Shown: piece by piece, positions 24,518 through 35,152 of the stretch | How positions within the stretch are numbered: position 1 is the first letter of the stretch | How the letters are laid out: every line of letters begins with the position of its first letter | Source of the DNA: Peromyscus leucopus | Lineage: Eukaryota; Chordata; Mammalia; Rodentia; Cricetidae | Assembly: GCF_004664715.2 (NCBI RefSeq) | Contig: NC_051070.1 | Span: 69,072,200 to 69,136,199, forward strand | Length of the DNA stretch: 64,000 nucleotides | Direction: 5' to 3' | The notes under the pieces: generated by a model | What the model saw: only the letters and a program-made list of their open reading frames with translations | Told to the model about the DNA's origin: nothing | Database searches by the model: none | Translations under genes and position numbers: made by a program

Positions 24518-24803
24518 CAAACCCAGGGTTTTGCACATGCTGGGCAAACACTCTACTACAAAGCTACATCTTCAGCCCAGAAAAAAAAAAAAAAATTTAT
24601 TTTATACGTATGAGTGTTTTGCCTGCACGTGAATATGTGTGCCATGTGCATGCATGCCTGGTGCCTGTAAAGCTGGAGGAGGGCATTGGAACATCTGAAA
24701 GTGGCGTTTCAGAGGGGTGGGAGCCATGATGTGGCTGCTGGCAATCAAACCTGGGTCCTGTGCAGGCGCAGCAAGTGTTCTGACTGCTAAGCCATCTCTC
24801 CTG
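24442..24803 (-). repeat. (GT)n tract, ID and B2 SINEs
   Basis: (GT)n with a few interruptions spans 24442-24515. It is directly followed by an antisense ID (24516-24582, AAACCCAGGGTTTTGCACATG). An antisense B2 follows (24586-24803, TCAAACCTGGGTCCTGTGC ... GCTAAGCCATCTCTCC). The GT run probably grew from the ID tail. Confidence 0.85.
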
Positions 24804-25083
24804 GGAGGGCAGGTAAAAGGCTCTTCATTAAAGGACCCGGAAGGAGACCAGATATCCCTTAGGAAGTGGTGGGCTATTGGCAAAGCAACAAAATGCGCTT
24901 GAACAGACAGGATCCTGGAGCTCTGTGTAAGCTTACATTTGAGTGTGGTTGTTCCTTATGCTTTCCTCATGAAAATGCAAATCATATATCGAGGAAAGCA
25001 GTCAAAAGACGGCCATTGATGTCAGCCTCCCCATTTACATGAACTTTCCTTCAGATAATATTGCCTTTCCTAAAATGACATTC

Positions 25084-25270
25084 TGCCAGGCATGGTAGCA
25101 CACGCCTTTAATCCCGCACTCAGGAGGCAGAGGCAGGTGGATCTCTGTAAGTTTGAGGCCAGCCTGGTCTTGAGGCCAGCCTGGTCTACAGAGTGAGTTC
25201 CAGGACAGCCAGGGCTACAGAGAAACCCTATCTCGAAAATAAATAAATAAAATAAAATAATAAAAACGAG
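25084..25270 (+). repeat. B1 SINE with internal duplication
   Basis: Sense B1 in which the 17-bp block TTGAGGCCAGCCTGGTC occurs twice in tandem (about 25154-25187). The tail is AAATAAATAAATAAAATAAAA-like. Confidence 0.9.
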
Positions 25271-25526
25271 AAAGGACATTTTGAGATGTGCTTTGAACCT
25301 GAACCCTTGTTTGGACCCATGGTTCTGAGCTTCTGGGGTCTGAGAAGTCCTGGACCTGGGTTTCCCATTCCCGTTAGCTCTCCTTCTCTCTGTCTTCTCT
25401 CTTGAAGAGCAGACAAGGAGCTAGTGCATCACCACCGGGGAGGGCGAGACAATGTGTGGGGTGGTCGGGGGCTGCTGGAGCCTGGGCTCATCCCTCTGAG
25501 CAGCTACCTGCCTGTTGTGTCCACAG

Positions 25527-25680
25527 GAGAATTCTTTTGGCTGGAGCCAAAGAATGCATTTGAGAATTTCCAAGAACCTGACATCGGCCTCGTCGCTCTG
25601 GCTTTCCTCCAGGGCTCCTTTGCCTATGGAGGCTGGAACTTTCTTAATTACGTGACTGAGGAACTTGTGGATCCCTACAA
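25527..25680 (+). CDS. SLC7A8: SLC7A8 (LAT2) coding exon 5: TM6 with gating Phe
   Basis: Matches human residues 212-263. [20 protein letters not shown] is the extracellular segment. [26 protein letters not shown] is TM6, the second unwound helix that closes over the substrate. The Phe of GSFAYGGW is human Phe243, the aromatic gate of the LAT transporters. The exon runs from CCACAG to AA|GTGAGT, 154 nt, and enters and leaves with the phases required by its neighbours. Confidence 0.97.
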
Positions 25681-26452
25681 GTGAGTCAAACAAGGGCAGC
25701 TCTTCTGGTCACCCTTAGGCCACCCGGTGCCCATGGCTGGGAAAAGGGAGCGTAGATCCACTTCTTGTCCCAATTCCGGACGTGTCCCGTTCTTTCATGA
25801 AGCAACAGTTCATTTCCTGGGAATTTGAACCACTTACTATCCGCCTTGCTAAGAGAAGAGAAAGGGTCCTATGACTGTCCCAGAGCAAGTAAAAAAAAAA
25901 AAAATCAGAAAGCTGCTGGGCATGGTGGCACACACACCTCTAATCCCAGCACTCAGGAGACAGAAGCAGGTGGATCTTTGTGAGGTCGAGACCACCCTAG
26001 TCTACAGAGCGAGATCCAAGACAGCCAGGACTACACAGAGAAAACCTGTCTCAAAACAAAACCAAAAAAAGAAAATAATAATAATAATAACCAGAAAGCT
26101 GTGCGGGACAGCGTGGCTGCTGTAGAGAAGGGGCCGTTCTAGACATCTCAACATTTTACCGGTCTGGGGCCAGGCCCAGCCTTCTGTCTTCAGGCCGCAG
26201 AAAGGGTGCATGGTCCAGATCGGAGCCAAGACGTGGTAAGGAGAGTGAGACACATTTCTAGCCTTAGCCGTTACGCTGCCTCCTAATGATCCTGCCCCAC
26301 CTGAGTCAAGCCCTGCCTCCCAGAGAGAGGGAGAGCCAAGAAGCGGCCCGTGTAGGCCCGTGCGGTGCCCTGGCAGAACACCCCCCCCACCCACCCCCCA
26401 CCCCCACCCCCACCCCGCTACGGGCTCCCTCTCACCTCCTCTCCCTCCACAG
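25681..26452 (+). other. SLC7A8: SLC7A8 intron 5
   Basis: A 772-bp intron. It contains one sense B1 (25913-26095) and a C-rich CCCCCCACCC run at about 26382-26416 that lies only 36 bp upstream of the exon 6 acceptor. The rest is unremarkable. Confidence 0.85.
25913..26095 (+). repeat. B1 SINE
   Basis: Sense B1 (GCTGGGCATGGTGGCACAC head) ending in (ATA)n. Confidence 0.9.
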
Positions 26453-26576
26453 GAACCTCCCTAGAGCCATCTTCATCTCCATCCCACTGGTCACATTTGT
26501 GTATGTCTTTGCCAATGTCGCGTACGTCACTGCAATGTCCCCCCAGGAGCTGCTGGCCTCCAATGCAGTCGCCGTG
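26453..26576 (+). CDS. SLC7A8: SLC7A8 (LAT2) coding exon 6: TM7
   Basis: Matches human residues 263 (last base) to 304: [19 protein letters not shown] is TM7, followed by the [22 protein letters not shown] loop. The acceptor is CCACAG and the donor GTAAGA, with the exon ending exactly on a codon boundary. Human Val302, a position reported as variant in hearing-loss cases, is Val here. No substitutions from human were noticed by eye. Confidence 0.97.
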
Positions 26577-27042
26577 GTAAGAGATCACTCGGGGTTCCGG
26601 GCCCGGAGTGCTGCTGTAGCTCTGCCTGCTTAGACCCCTGGCTTCTCCCCCCCCCCCCCCCCGATCCCGCGCCTCGTGGCATTGGAAGGCATCCCACCTC
26701 CTCAGGGTCCAATCTACACGCGTCCTCCCTCGACAGGGTATCCTCAAGTGCCCGGGAGCAGACCAATGGCTGGGTTGGTTCCAAAACAGCTACCCTGGCT
26801 GCCTGAGAAGTTGCCGCCAAGTCTATATGGCTTTCGGTATTGAAACAGCTACTGTTGTACAGAACAGGTTCACGGAGTCCTGGTCTAGGGCACTCTAAGC
26901 ATGCGGGCTGTGTAAGAAGATGGGCGGACCGCTCTTCACAGAGACATATGCTTGCACAAGACATACTGATTCTCTGTCCTTTCTTTCTCTGGGGATCGTA
27001 CAAACTGATGGCCCTCATCAGGGAAAAGTGGGTATTGAGTGG

Positions 27043-27110
27043 CCAAGGATGTAACTCGGCAGTGGAATGCTTGCCTAGCATGTGCAAGGCCCTGTGTTCC
27101 ATCCCCAGCA
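27043..27110 (+). repeat. ID SINE
   Basis: Sense ID (GGCCAAGGATGTAACTCGGC, GTGTTCCATCCCCAGCACC). Its 3' end runs straight into the CA tract. Confidence 0.75.
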
Positions 27111-27183
<73 letters not shown>

Positions 27184-27243
27184 CACACGCGCACACGCAC
27201 ACGCACACGCGCACACACACACATGCACACACACATGCACACA

Positions 27244-27284
<41 letters not shown>

Positions 27285-27303
27285 ACACACACACACGCAC
27301 GCG

Positions 27304-27342
<39 letters not shown>

Positions 27343-27428
27343 ACATGCACACACACACACACATGCACACACACACACACACATGCACACACACACACAC
27401 ACACGCACGCACGCACGCACGCACGCAC
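27111..27428. repeat. Long (CA)n / (CGCA)n / (CACGCG)n alternating tract
   Basis: About 318 bp of almost uninterrupted purine-pyrimidine alternation, mixing CA, CGCA and CACGCG units with scattered CATG. There are two (CGCA)n blocks, near 27147-27184 and 27403-27426. Such sequence is prone to Z-DNA and to length change. Confidence 0.97.
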
Positions 27429-27805
27429 CCATACACACGTACCTGATGTCTGAGGGAGGCCTAGGAACCATGCTATACCTTCACCCAGCTTCAAACCAAG
27501 CACTGGCATCTCTTGTCTCATCTTTGAAAATAAAGATGCCCTGCCATCTCCTGTGGCCGCCTGCCCCTAAATCCAGCGGCCTCCCACGCACAACAGGACA
27601 TCGATTCTAGATACCACCTCCCAGGCGCATCCTATAAGCCTGGCTCAGAGACTCTAGCAAAGTCTCTGTACATATACATGGATATGTACATGAAGACTCA
27701 TCTATAAATTCACAACCACTTCGTTCTCAGCTAAAGAAACTAGCCAGTCTTTATTTTCCTACCAATAGAATCTGCTTCTGTGAATTTAGAGACTTGGACT
27801 GGGGT

Positions 27806-27931
27806 GCATCCCTATTTTATCCCTGGGAAACTGAGGCTCAAGAATAACAAACCCAGGGCTGAGAGAGAATAACTCAGTGGTAGAGCACTTACCCAGCACA
27901 AGCGAGACCCTGTGCTTGATCCCTAGCCCTA

Positions 27932-27980
<49 letters not shown>

Positions 27981-28075
27981 GTAACAATAACAATAATAAT
28001 AATGAAAGTATAAACCTTGTTCAAGGTGGTACTAGGATTTGAAACCAGATCTGACTCCTAAGTCTGTGTCCCTCC
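27806..28075 (-). repeat. MIR interrupted by an ID SINE and (AAT)n
   Basis: The left part (TATTTTATCCCTGGGAAACTGAGGC) and the right part (CTTGTTCAAGGTGGTACTAGGATTTGAAACC) form one antisense MIR. Between them, 27856-28000 holds a sense ID element (CTCAGTGGTAGAGCACTTACC) and its expanded (AAT)n tail. Confidence 0.7.
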
Positions 28076-28109
28076 ACGTGCAGAGAAATCCATAGTGTAC
28101 ACAAGGTAC

Positions 28110-28225
28110 ACTTATAGCTCCTGACTTCCAATCTTGGCCCCTCCATTACCCCAGTGTATGATCTGAGGTAAGCTGTAGATCACTAAGTGCCTCAGTTTCT
28201 CATTCGTAAGGAAGGACAAGTGTTA
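28110..28225 (+). repeat. MIR SINE, old
   Basis: Sense MIR-like block with GTGCCTCAGTTTCTCATTCGTAAGG. Confidence 0.6.
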
Positions 28226-28459
28226 CTTCATTACTGTTATCACCGACCGTACCCTGGCCCCCTCAGCTCGTCAGCCCACAGCATGTGTTCCTGACCTATT
28301 GCTAGCTGTTCCTACGGCATGGCCATCTGCATCCGGGCTCTAGCCAGAGAGGATCAGCAGGGTAGATGGGAGACAGGCACTCCAGAAGTGAGGAGCAAGC
28401 TGGAATAGGGGTCTTACCTCTCTCTCTCGCCACCGCTCACTTCTTGTTTTCTTTCGCAG

Positions 28460-28563
28460 ACTTTTGGAGAGAAGCTTCTGGGGGTCATGGCCTGGATCAT
28501 GCCCATTTCTGTTGCCCTATCCACATTCGGAGGCGTCAATGGCTCACTCTTTACCTCCTCCCG
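28460..28563 (+). CDS. SLC7A8: SLC7A8 (LAT2) coding exon 7: TM8
   Basis: Matches human residues 305-338 plus two bases of 339. [20 protein letters not shown] is the start of TM8 and [15 protein letters not shown] its end, including the conserved GGVNGS turn that lines the substrate pathway. Acceptor CGCAG and donor CG|GTGAGT; 104 nt. The split Arg codon is completed by the G at 32524. Confidence 0.97.
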
Positions 28564-29164
28564 GTGAGTGCTTGCCTGAACCCTTCCTGGGCCACTTTTC
28601 TGTGTCCATTGCTCTGTGTGTATTTGATGGATTTGTCTGTCAGCAGGCGTCTGGGACCTCCTGAGTGGTGGCTTGCAGGAGTATGCATGTCAGTGTGTGT
28701 GCTAAGGAGGGGGGTCTGCTGCTCCCCGGGTGACCTGTGGTATGTGATGTGCAGGTGGCAGCCCACCTCGCTTTGGCAGCAGGATAGTGTCTTGACTACA
28801 TTCCTAGAGTTCCCTTCCCCCCTAGTCTAGACACAGGCTGCTACTGTCCTGAAAAAAAAAACCCTACTTTGAAAGGGACCAGGAAGGAGTCTTATGCTTG
28901 AAGCCTCTGGATCTGGCCTCCCATGAATGTCTGGAGCCACAATCCACATGGGCTGAGATCCCTCTGAGCGTCCTGAGGATGTAGGACTAGGCAGGTGTTG
29001 TGAGAAGCCACAAGGCTGGGTAGAGAAGAATAGAAAAAGGAAACTCTTGTCAATGAGAGAGCCAATAGCCACAACCCCAACCCAGAATTCCTTGGGAAGC
29101 CAGAAACATGAGTGGGCCCTAGAACCTTGCCTCTATCTATCCAGGGATCAGTCCAGTCCCCCCC

Positions 29165-29336
29165 CCTTTTTTTTTTTTTTTTTTTTTGGTGTTTTGAGAC
29201 AGGGTTTCTCTGTGTTGTTTTGGTGTCTGTCCTGGAGCTCACTCTGTAGACCAGGCTGGCCTCGAACTCACAGAGATCCTCCTGCCTCTGCCTCCCGAGT
29301 GCTGGGATGAAAGGCATGCACCACTGTCGCCTGACT
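29165..29336 (-). repeat. B1 SINE
   Basis: Antisense B1 with a 20-plus T run (its A tail), GTTTTGAGACAGGG and GGATGAAAGGCATGCACC. Confidence 0.92.
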
Positions 29337-29956
29337 CAGTCCCCTCTCTTATGTCCCTTCCTGCCATCTCTAGAATGGACCACTGGGTGTACAGATGTTG
29401 AAGGGTTACCATTTATGTGGCCCATAGGTTTTCTGTGCCCCGGGAGCACAGTCCTATTCAAAAGATGAGCCTGGGCTCAGCTGTTTCCCAAGCCACCCTA
29501 TCACATCACAGAGAAGTTCCCGAGAGGTGACAGAGGTGCCCATGTTTTCAGGATCCAGAGCAATAAAGAGGGAGTCTGGGTATCACCTGTGCCTGAGGAG
29601 GACGCACACTCATGCCAGCAACCTCGTGTGCACGTTACACAGGAGCCGTGGCCACCTGGAGGCCCTGGCAGAGGGCGCGCGGTGGAGGCGCAGTGACCCA
29701 TGAGGCTCCCTGCCATCTGTTGGAGGAGAGTGGCTGGCTACAGTCGCTTTAGTTTGGGGTTTGTCCCTGAGGCAGGCCACACAGTGGTCTGCATGCATGC
29801 AGCATAGTCGTGTGCATGCAGGAGATGCCGGAGGCGTGGCCTCCCTTCCTAAGCCACCTCTGCTCACCTACTACTCTTCTCCTCTTCTTCCCTCCCTCCT
29901 CTCCTTCATCCTTTTATGTCTTAGTTTGCATTGGATGGTCCTTGCTGAGCAAGCAG

Positions 29957-29961
29957 TGTGT

Positions 29962-30005
<44 letters not shown>
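29957..30005 (+). repeat. (GT)n microsatellite
   Basis: About 49 bp of GT with one GA interruption near the start. Confidence 0.95.
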
Positions 30006-30007
<2 letters not shown>

Positions 30008-30406
30008 CTTAGTGCCATCATTCCTCCATTGTCCCCTAGCTTGTGAACCTGACATGGGGCTGTCAGACCTGGACAGTTACACTTGGTCCTGGTTGTACGT
30101 GGGGGAGGATCCGAATGAGAGCCTGGCTATGTGCATGACGAAGCCCACAGAGCCCCCTAGGCTCCATGTAGTGCATGAGACTGTGCCGGCTGGAAAGACC
30201 GCAGCATGGTGGGGGGCGGGGGGGGGGGAATGCACGTGTCTGCATGACCTTAGAGAAGCTGGCCTGAGCAGTCCATGGTGACAGCCGCTTGTGGGTTCTC
30301 GGAGTCACAGTCAGCTCCCCGCACTTCTGAGCGGCTACTGTTAGCGCCATGCTACCCTGTATACGAAGCATGGCGAGGCAGTTCTCTTAGAATCCCTAGT
30401 CTGCAC

Positions 30407-30717
30407 CAGGGACGGTAGCACACGCCTCTGATCTCAGCCCAAGGCTAAATCAAGAAGACCAAGACTTCCAGGCCAGCCTGGGCTACGTATGGCCAAAGCC
30501 TGTGCGCTGTCACACTGTCCCCTTCCTGTCATCCATTAGGGCCATTTGCCCTAGAGAAAAGTGAAAGTAGGGGGGTCGGCGGGTAAAGGCACTTACGGCC
30601 AAGCCTCGTGACCCAACTTTGACCCCGGGAACATAACTCCCGTGGTAGAAGGGGAGAACCCACTCCCACAAGTTGTCGTTCGACCTGCACGAGTGTGTCA
30701 TAGATAGTACGTACGTA

Positions 30718-30755
<38 letters not shown>
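30407..30755 (+). repeat. Partial B1, then a B2/B3-type SINE ending in (AC)n
   Basis: 30407-30500 is a truncated sense B1-like block. 30570-30705 has a tRNA-derived head and the CCCACAAGTTGTCGTTCGACC body of the B3-type SINEs. Its tail is (GTAC)n then (AC)n, 30706-30755. Confidence 0.7.
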
Positions 30756-30757
<2 letters not shown>

Positions 30758-31014
30758 TAAATACATGAAATTAAAACTTTTAAAGAAAACAGATTCTGAA
30801 TGCTAAGATGTAAAGGACTGCGGGCAGTTACGTGGTTGTTTTTTGGTGGTGGTGGTGTTCTGTTTTGTTTTATTCTGTTTTGTTTTGTTTGGAAGAGGCA
30901 TAAAGAAAAAGAGGAAAGGGGCTGCTTTGATGTTATTCTCTCCGTGAGTCTGTCTGTCTGTCTTCCCCACTCGCTCCTTCCCCTCCCTCTCACTTTTTAG
31001 ATTGGTTTTTTTAA

Positions 31015-31595
31015 TTACTTTTTAATGTATATGACTCTCGCCCGCATGTATGTCTGTGCACTGTGTGCATGCCTGGCACCCACAGAGTCAGAAGAGGGTG
31101 TTGGGTCCCCCTGGCACTGGAGTTACAGTTGTCTGTGAGCCGCCATGTGGGTGCTGGGATTGAACCCAGTTCCTCTGCAAGAGCAACAGGTGCTCTTAAC
31201 CAACGGGTCAGCCCGCCAGCCCCCTCCCCATTTGTGAGACAGGGTCTCATATAAGGCTAGCCTCAAACTCGAAGTCCCCTCCCTCAGGCTTGGAGTGCCT
31301 GGTCTGCAGGCCTGCGCCGCCGTGGCCAGCTCAGGAGCACAGTTTGGTAGTCTGCGTTTTTGTGTGATGTTATATTGTGAGCGTGTTCTCATAGAATCAT
31401 TTTCTTCAGAAACGTGATTTTGAGGGCTGAAGAGATGGCCCAGATTCAACTCCCAGCACCCACACGGCGGCTCAACCATCTGTGGCGATCTGCCTCCTTC
31501 CTCTGGCTTCCCCCGACACTGCATGCACATGGTACACAGGCATACATTCAGACAGACGCCCATACACATGAAGTCAAAATAAATAAAAATCTTAA
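31015..31595. repeat. B2 and B1 SINE cluster
   Basis: Antisense B2 at 31015-31220 (GGGATTGAACCCAGTTCC ... AACCAACGGGTCAGCCC). Old antisense B1 at about 31225-31335. Sense B2 at 31425-31595 (GGGCTGAAGAGATGGCCC) with an AAATAAAAAT tail. Confidence 0.8.
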
Positions 31596-32051
31596 AATTT
31601 TACTTCATAATTTTCCATCTAACAGATATATCCTAATTTCTTTAGACAATCTCACATTTTAGGCTTTCAGGACATTTACAGTTTGACTCACTACCAGAAG
31701 CTTTTTGTGTATGTACCTTTCAGCACCTCTCTATTGGGAATCGAATGAGTCGTTCTAAGGGCATAAATTTTAGGTGCAGTGTATAAACAGTAGAATGCAC
31801 AAATTTTAAGTGTGATTGTTGAGTTGTGACAGTTATAGACACCAAAGAAGATGAGCTCAGAACTTTTACTGACTCTCACAGGTTCCCATCTGTCCTTTTC
31901 CAGTCCATGGCCCCTCTCCATACTCACAGGAGCAGTTACTCTTTGAATATAATGAGAATACTTTTTAAAGCATTGTACAGGTAGCCCAGAGCTGTGTGCC
32001 AGGGAATCATAAGCCTTTCTGGGTGAGAAGGTTCTTATTCAAAGGAGAAAC

Positions 32052-32200
32052 GCAGCCGGGCAAAGGGACAGACTTTTATTCCAATATTCAGGAAATGGAG
32101 GCAGGGGATCAGGAATTCAAGGTCTGTCTTAGCTACAGAGAAGTTCAGGGCCACATAGGCTCCACGAAAATGTATCTCAAAGAACCAAAAATAAAAAAAT
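32052..32200 (+). repeat. B1 SINE, old
   Basis: Sense B1 (GCAGCCGGGCAAAGG head, A-rich end), diverged. Confidence 0.75.
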
Positions 32201-32523
32201 AAGGGCAGAGAAGCTGTTCCTAGTGCCTTGAAACATGGAAGTGATTCGGAGTGACAGTACAGTGCCCTGAGCCAGCCAGATCATACTCTCAGTGTCCACG
32301 TGCCCAATATCCATCCACTTATCCATTGGCTGCCTCTGGTCTGCCTGTGCCTGCATTTGTGAACATAGGTCCTGTGACTAGTGGGCTGGAAAGTGTGCAC
32401 ACAGAGGCAGGTCCTGGCTGGTGGAGGGTGCTCCTGTGTGAGCCAAAGGTGGGCATGGATGAGAGAGCCTCGGCTTGGTGGTTCCCAGGCTATCCCAGGC
32501 TGACCTGCTTTTCTCCTCGCCAG

Positions 32524-32620
32524 GCTGTTCTTTGCTGGAGCCAGAGAAGGCCACCTTCCCAGTGTGCTGGCCATGATCCACGTGAAGCGCTGCACCCCAA
32601 TCCCAGCACTGCTTTTCACA
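32524..32620 (+). CDS. SLC7A8: SLC7A8 (LAT2) coding exon 8: TM8-TM9 loop
   Basis: Matches human residues 339 (last base) to 371: [32 protein letters not shown]. The AGAREGHLP segment is the conserved intracellular loop of the LAT family. The CTPIPALLF end leads into TM9. Acceptor CGCCAG and donor GTAAGG; 97 nt, ending on a codon boundary. It looks identical to human by eye. Confidence 0.97.
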
Positions 32621-33186
32621 GTAAGGGCCCCTGCGGCTGCCGGCCCGGCTCAGATCTTTCCCTCACACTACCTGCACACACACCTGTCCCCCTTCTGGTC
32701 TAGCTCTGCGCTTCAGTAGGACCCTAGCTAAGCTAGCACACGTGGCCATTGGCTTTGTGAATGTCAGGGGATATAATTAGAAAAGATCCGGAGTCTAAAC
32801 CACCCACCGCTCTCAGGCTGGCTCAATGTTATTCTCCTGTCCTATTGAGTCAGACTGGAAAGACTTGGGATGCCACAGCCTCGCGGAAACGTGCCTCTGT
32901 CCCTGACTGACTGGCACCTGTTACCACAAGGGTACAGCGCTGAGCCTGCGCTGTAGCTGGTCACTCACGGCACATGCGCACCCTTCTCCCCCACCACCAC
33001 TGCCTGCCCTAGGGGTACCCTGTCAGCCTCTTGGAAAACGCCATCAAAATAAATCTAGTTCAGGGCACACCTGATAAGAAAAGTCACCGACAGAGGAAAA
33101 CTCATGGATTGAAGGTGGGGAAGAGGCAGCTTTGAATGGGGAAGAAATGGAGCAAAAAAAAAAAAAAGGAACAGACGCGTTTAGAG

Positions 33187-33390
33187 CAGCAGTTCTCAAC
33201 CTGTGGGTCGCGACCCACATGGGGTCACCTATCAGATATCCCACATATCAGATATTTATATTACAATACATAACAGTAGCAAAATTATAGTTATAAAGTA
33301 GCAACAAAAATAATCTTATAGTTGGGGGGGTCACCACAACAGGAGGAACTGTAAAAAGGGGCGCAGCGTTAGGAAGGTAGAGAACCACTG
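33187..33390 (+). mobile_element. URR1, non-autonomous hAT-type DNA element
   Basis: Ends CAGCAGTTCTCAACC and AGAACCACTG are the URR1 terminal repeats. Flanks GTTTAGAG and CTCTAGAG share six of eight bases, as expected for a decayed hAT duplication. It has no coding capacity. Confidence 0.9.
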
Positions 33391-33495
33391 CTCTAGAGTG
33401 TTGAAGGAAGAGGCAAAGACCTGTCCTCGTTAAGTTTTTAAAATTACTCATGTTTTCCTTTGAATCTTGGATAAAACATTACAAATTACTTTGAG

Positions 33496-33660
33496 CCAGG
33501 CATGGCGGCACACACCTTTAATCCTAACGCTCAGGAGGCAGAGGCAGACAGATTTCTGAGTTCGAAGCCAGCTCCGTAGCAAGTCCCAGGCCGACCAGGG
33601 CTAAGTAGAGAGACCTGTCTCAAAACAACAACAACAAACCAAAACAAACAAACAAACTTA
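33496..33660 (+). repeat. B1 SINE
   Basis: Sense B1: GCCAGGCATGGCGGCACAC head, (CAAA)n-type tail. Confidence 0.92.
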
Positions 33661-34244
33661 TTTTGATCCCCAAGAGAGGGCGTCAGAAGAAGTCAAGGTA
33701 AGGGAGCTCACTGGGAGAATTCCAGAATGTTCAGATGCAGGATGAAGGTCATCTTGATTGGATAGTTGCAGAGGTGGCAGAGGACAGGGTTCTCCAGGAG
33801 TCCCGCGGCTTTTGCTCGGCTGTGAGTGGCAGTACTATATGACTGCAAGGCAGGTACCGCGAGACTCTGACCTGTTCACCTACTGAAATCCCGTCGCCAC
33901 CAGACCCCAGGGGAGAACTAAGCCTTTCGTTGGCCTTCACAGATTATCGGAGGGTAGAGTCTAGTGCATCATTAGTAGTGGGTGGTTCTCACATCAGCCT
34001 GACCGCGGCGCCAGGGCTGACGGTATCTGAGGCCATATCGGCGGTCAGGCATGTGGAGTGCTCACAGTGCACCACAGGCGTGCACAGCGCCTCTCCCCAC
34101 CAGTTCATTCCAAGAGAGGCACCGAGATGACTTCCATCAAGAAAATCCCATAGAGATCTTACAGATTTAAGTGAGTTTGTATTTGTAGAATGCTAAGAAT
34201 CTGGCTATTGTTACCATATGTTACTGTTTAACCTCCCCGGGGGG

Positions 34245-34392
34245 TGGGGGGTTTCAAGACAGGGTTTCTCTGTGTAGCCCTGGCTGTCCTGGAACTCACT
34301 CTGTAGACCAGGCCGGCCTCAGAATTTACAGAGATCCTTCTGCCTCTACCTCCCGCATGCTAGAATTAAAGGTGTACACCACCACCCAGATG
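34245..34392 (-). repeat. B1 SINE
   Basis: Antisense B1: TTTCAAGACAGGGTTTCTC ... AATTAAAGGTGTACACCACC. Confidence 0.92.
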
Positions 34393-34687
34393 TTTACTCA
34401 TTTTTTAATGAGAAAAATAAATTAGATCACTCAGTCAATAGAAAGTGATACTAAGAAGAACAAACCTTAACTTAGCAGTTAACGATCGCTCTAGGTGGTC
34501 AAGAGAATGAAAAGAAAAAAATTAGCTTGAGCCCTAATCGAAAGTGAAATCTGATGAGATGAGGCCTGGCCAGAGCCGAGTCATACCAGCATGGCGAATC
34601 TGGGTATCCATTCTGAACGATTACTCCCACTCCATAACAGGGCTTACATACTTTGGTTTTACCCCTGTAATAAGAAAGAAGTTCTTA

Positions 34688-34825
34688 GCCAGACATGGTG
34701 GCCCACACCTTTAATCCCAGCACCCAGCAGGCAGAGTCAGGAGGATCTCTGAGTTTGAGGCCAGCCTGGGCTACATAGCAAGTTCTAGGACAGCCGGGGC
34801 TACATAGAGACCTTATCTCAAAAAA
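34688..34825 (+). repeat. B1 SINE
   Basis: Sense B1: GCCAGACATGGTGGCCCAC head, CCTTATCTCAAAAAAG end. Confidence 0.92.
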
Positions 34826-35002
34826 GCCAGAAAGAAGTTCCTGGCAATAAAGGTGTTGTCCATCCTAGGCTGCTTAAGTTTGCTGTGAAGTCCCCTCTTG
34901 AAATGTCTACTATAAAATAGCACACCTGGCCTGGAGGGGCAGAACGTCCCCTCACCCAGGGACGTCCCCTCCAGTCTTCTTCCTTCACTCTCGCCTCCCT
35001 AG

Positions 35003-35152
35003 TGTCTCTCCACGCTGCTGATGCTGGTCACCAGTGACATGTACACACTCATCAACTACGTGGGCTTCATCAACTACCTCTTCTATGGGGTTACAGTTGC
35101 GGGACAGATAGTCCTTCGCTGGAAGAAGCCTGACATCCCCCGCCCCATCAAG
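35003..35152 (+). CDS. SLC7A8: SLC7A8 (LAT2) coding exon 9: TM9-TM10
   Basis: Fifty complete codons matching human residues 372-421. [21 protein letters not shown] spans TM9, [19 protein letters not shown] spans TM10, and the cytosolic [10 protein letters not shown] follows. The acceptor is CCTAG and the donor AAG|GTGAGA. Positions Thr402 and Arg418, both reported as variant in human LAT2 hearing-loss studies (from memory), are Thr and Arg here. Leu replaces the human Ile in CISTLL. Confidence 0.97.

Larger units (their letters stand above)
23551..25526 (+). other. SLC7A8: SLC7A8 intron 4
   Basis: A 2-kb intron with a (GT)n tract, an antisense ID, an antisense B2 and one sense B1 (listed separately). 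23551-24440, about 24810-25080 and 25275-25526 contain nothing I recognise. Confidence 0.85.
26577..28459 (+). other. SLC7A8: SLC7A8 intron 6
   Basis: A 1.9-kb intron dominated by a 318-bp CA/CG tract, an ID-interrupted MIR and a second MIR (listed separately). It also has a C16-type run at 26647-26662. 27430-27800 and 28230-28459 hold nothing recognised. Confidence 0.85.
28564..32523 (+). other. SLC7A8: SLC7A8 intron 7
   Basis: A 4-kb intron with several SINEs and GT/AC tracts (listed separately). 28564-29160, 29340-29950, 30010-30400, 31600-32050 and 32205-32523 contain no element that I recognise. A weak CTCF-like match (CTGGCAGAGGGCGC, 29665-29678) occurs here. Confidence 0.85.
32621..35002 (+). 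other. SLC7A8: SLC7A8 intron 8
   Basis: A 2.4-kb intron with one URR1 and three B1 copies (listed separately). 32621-33180, 33665-34240 and 34400-34685 show nothing recognised. 33930-34130 is somewhat CpG-richer than its surroundings, but I could not match it to a gene or pseudogene. Confidence 0.85.

Noticed and set aside
26527..27610. Long open frames of Cys/Val/Arg or His/Thr repeats on both strands
   Set aside because: They are translations of the CA/CG simple repeat, with no codon structure or homology.
33930..34130. CpG-richer stretch in intron 8 considered as a processed pseudogene
   Set aside because: I could not match any frame to a known protein and saw no A tail or target duplication.
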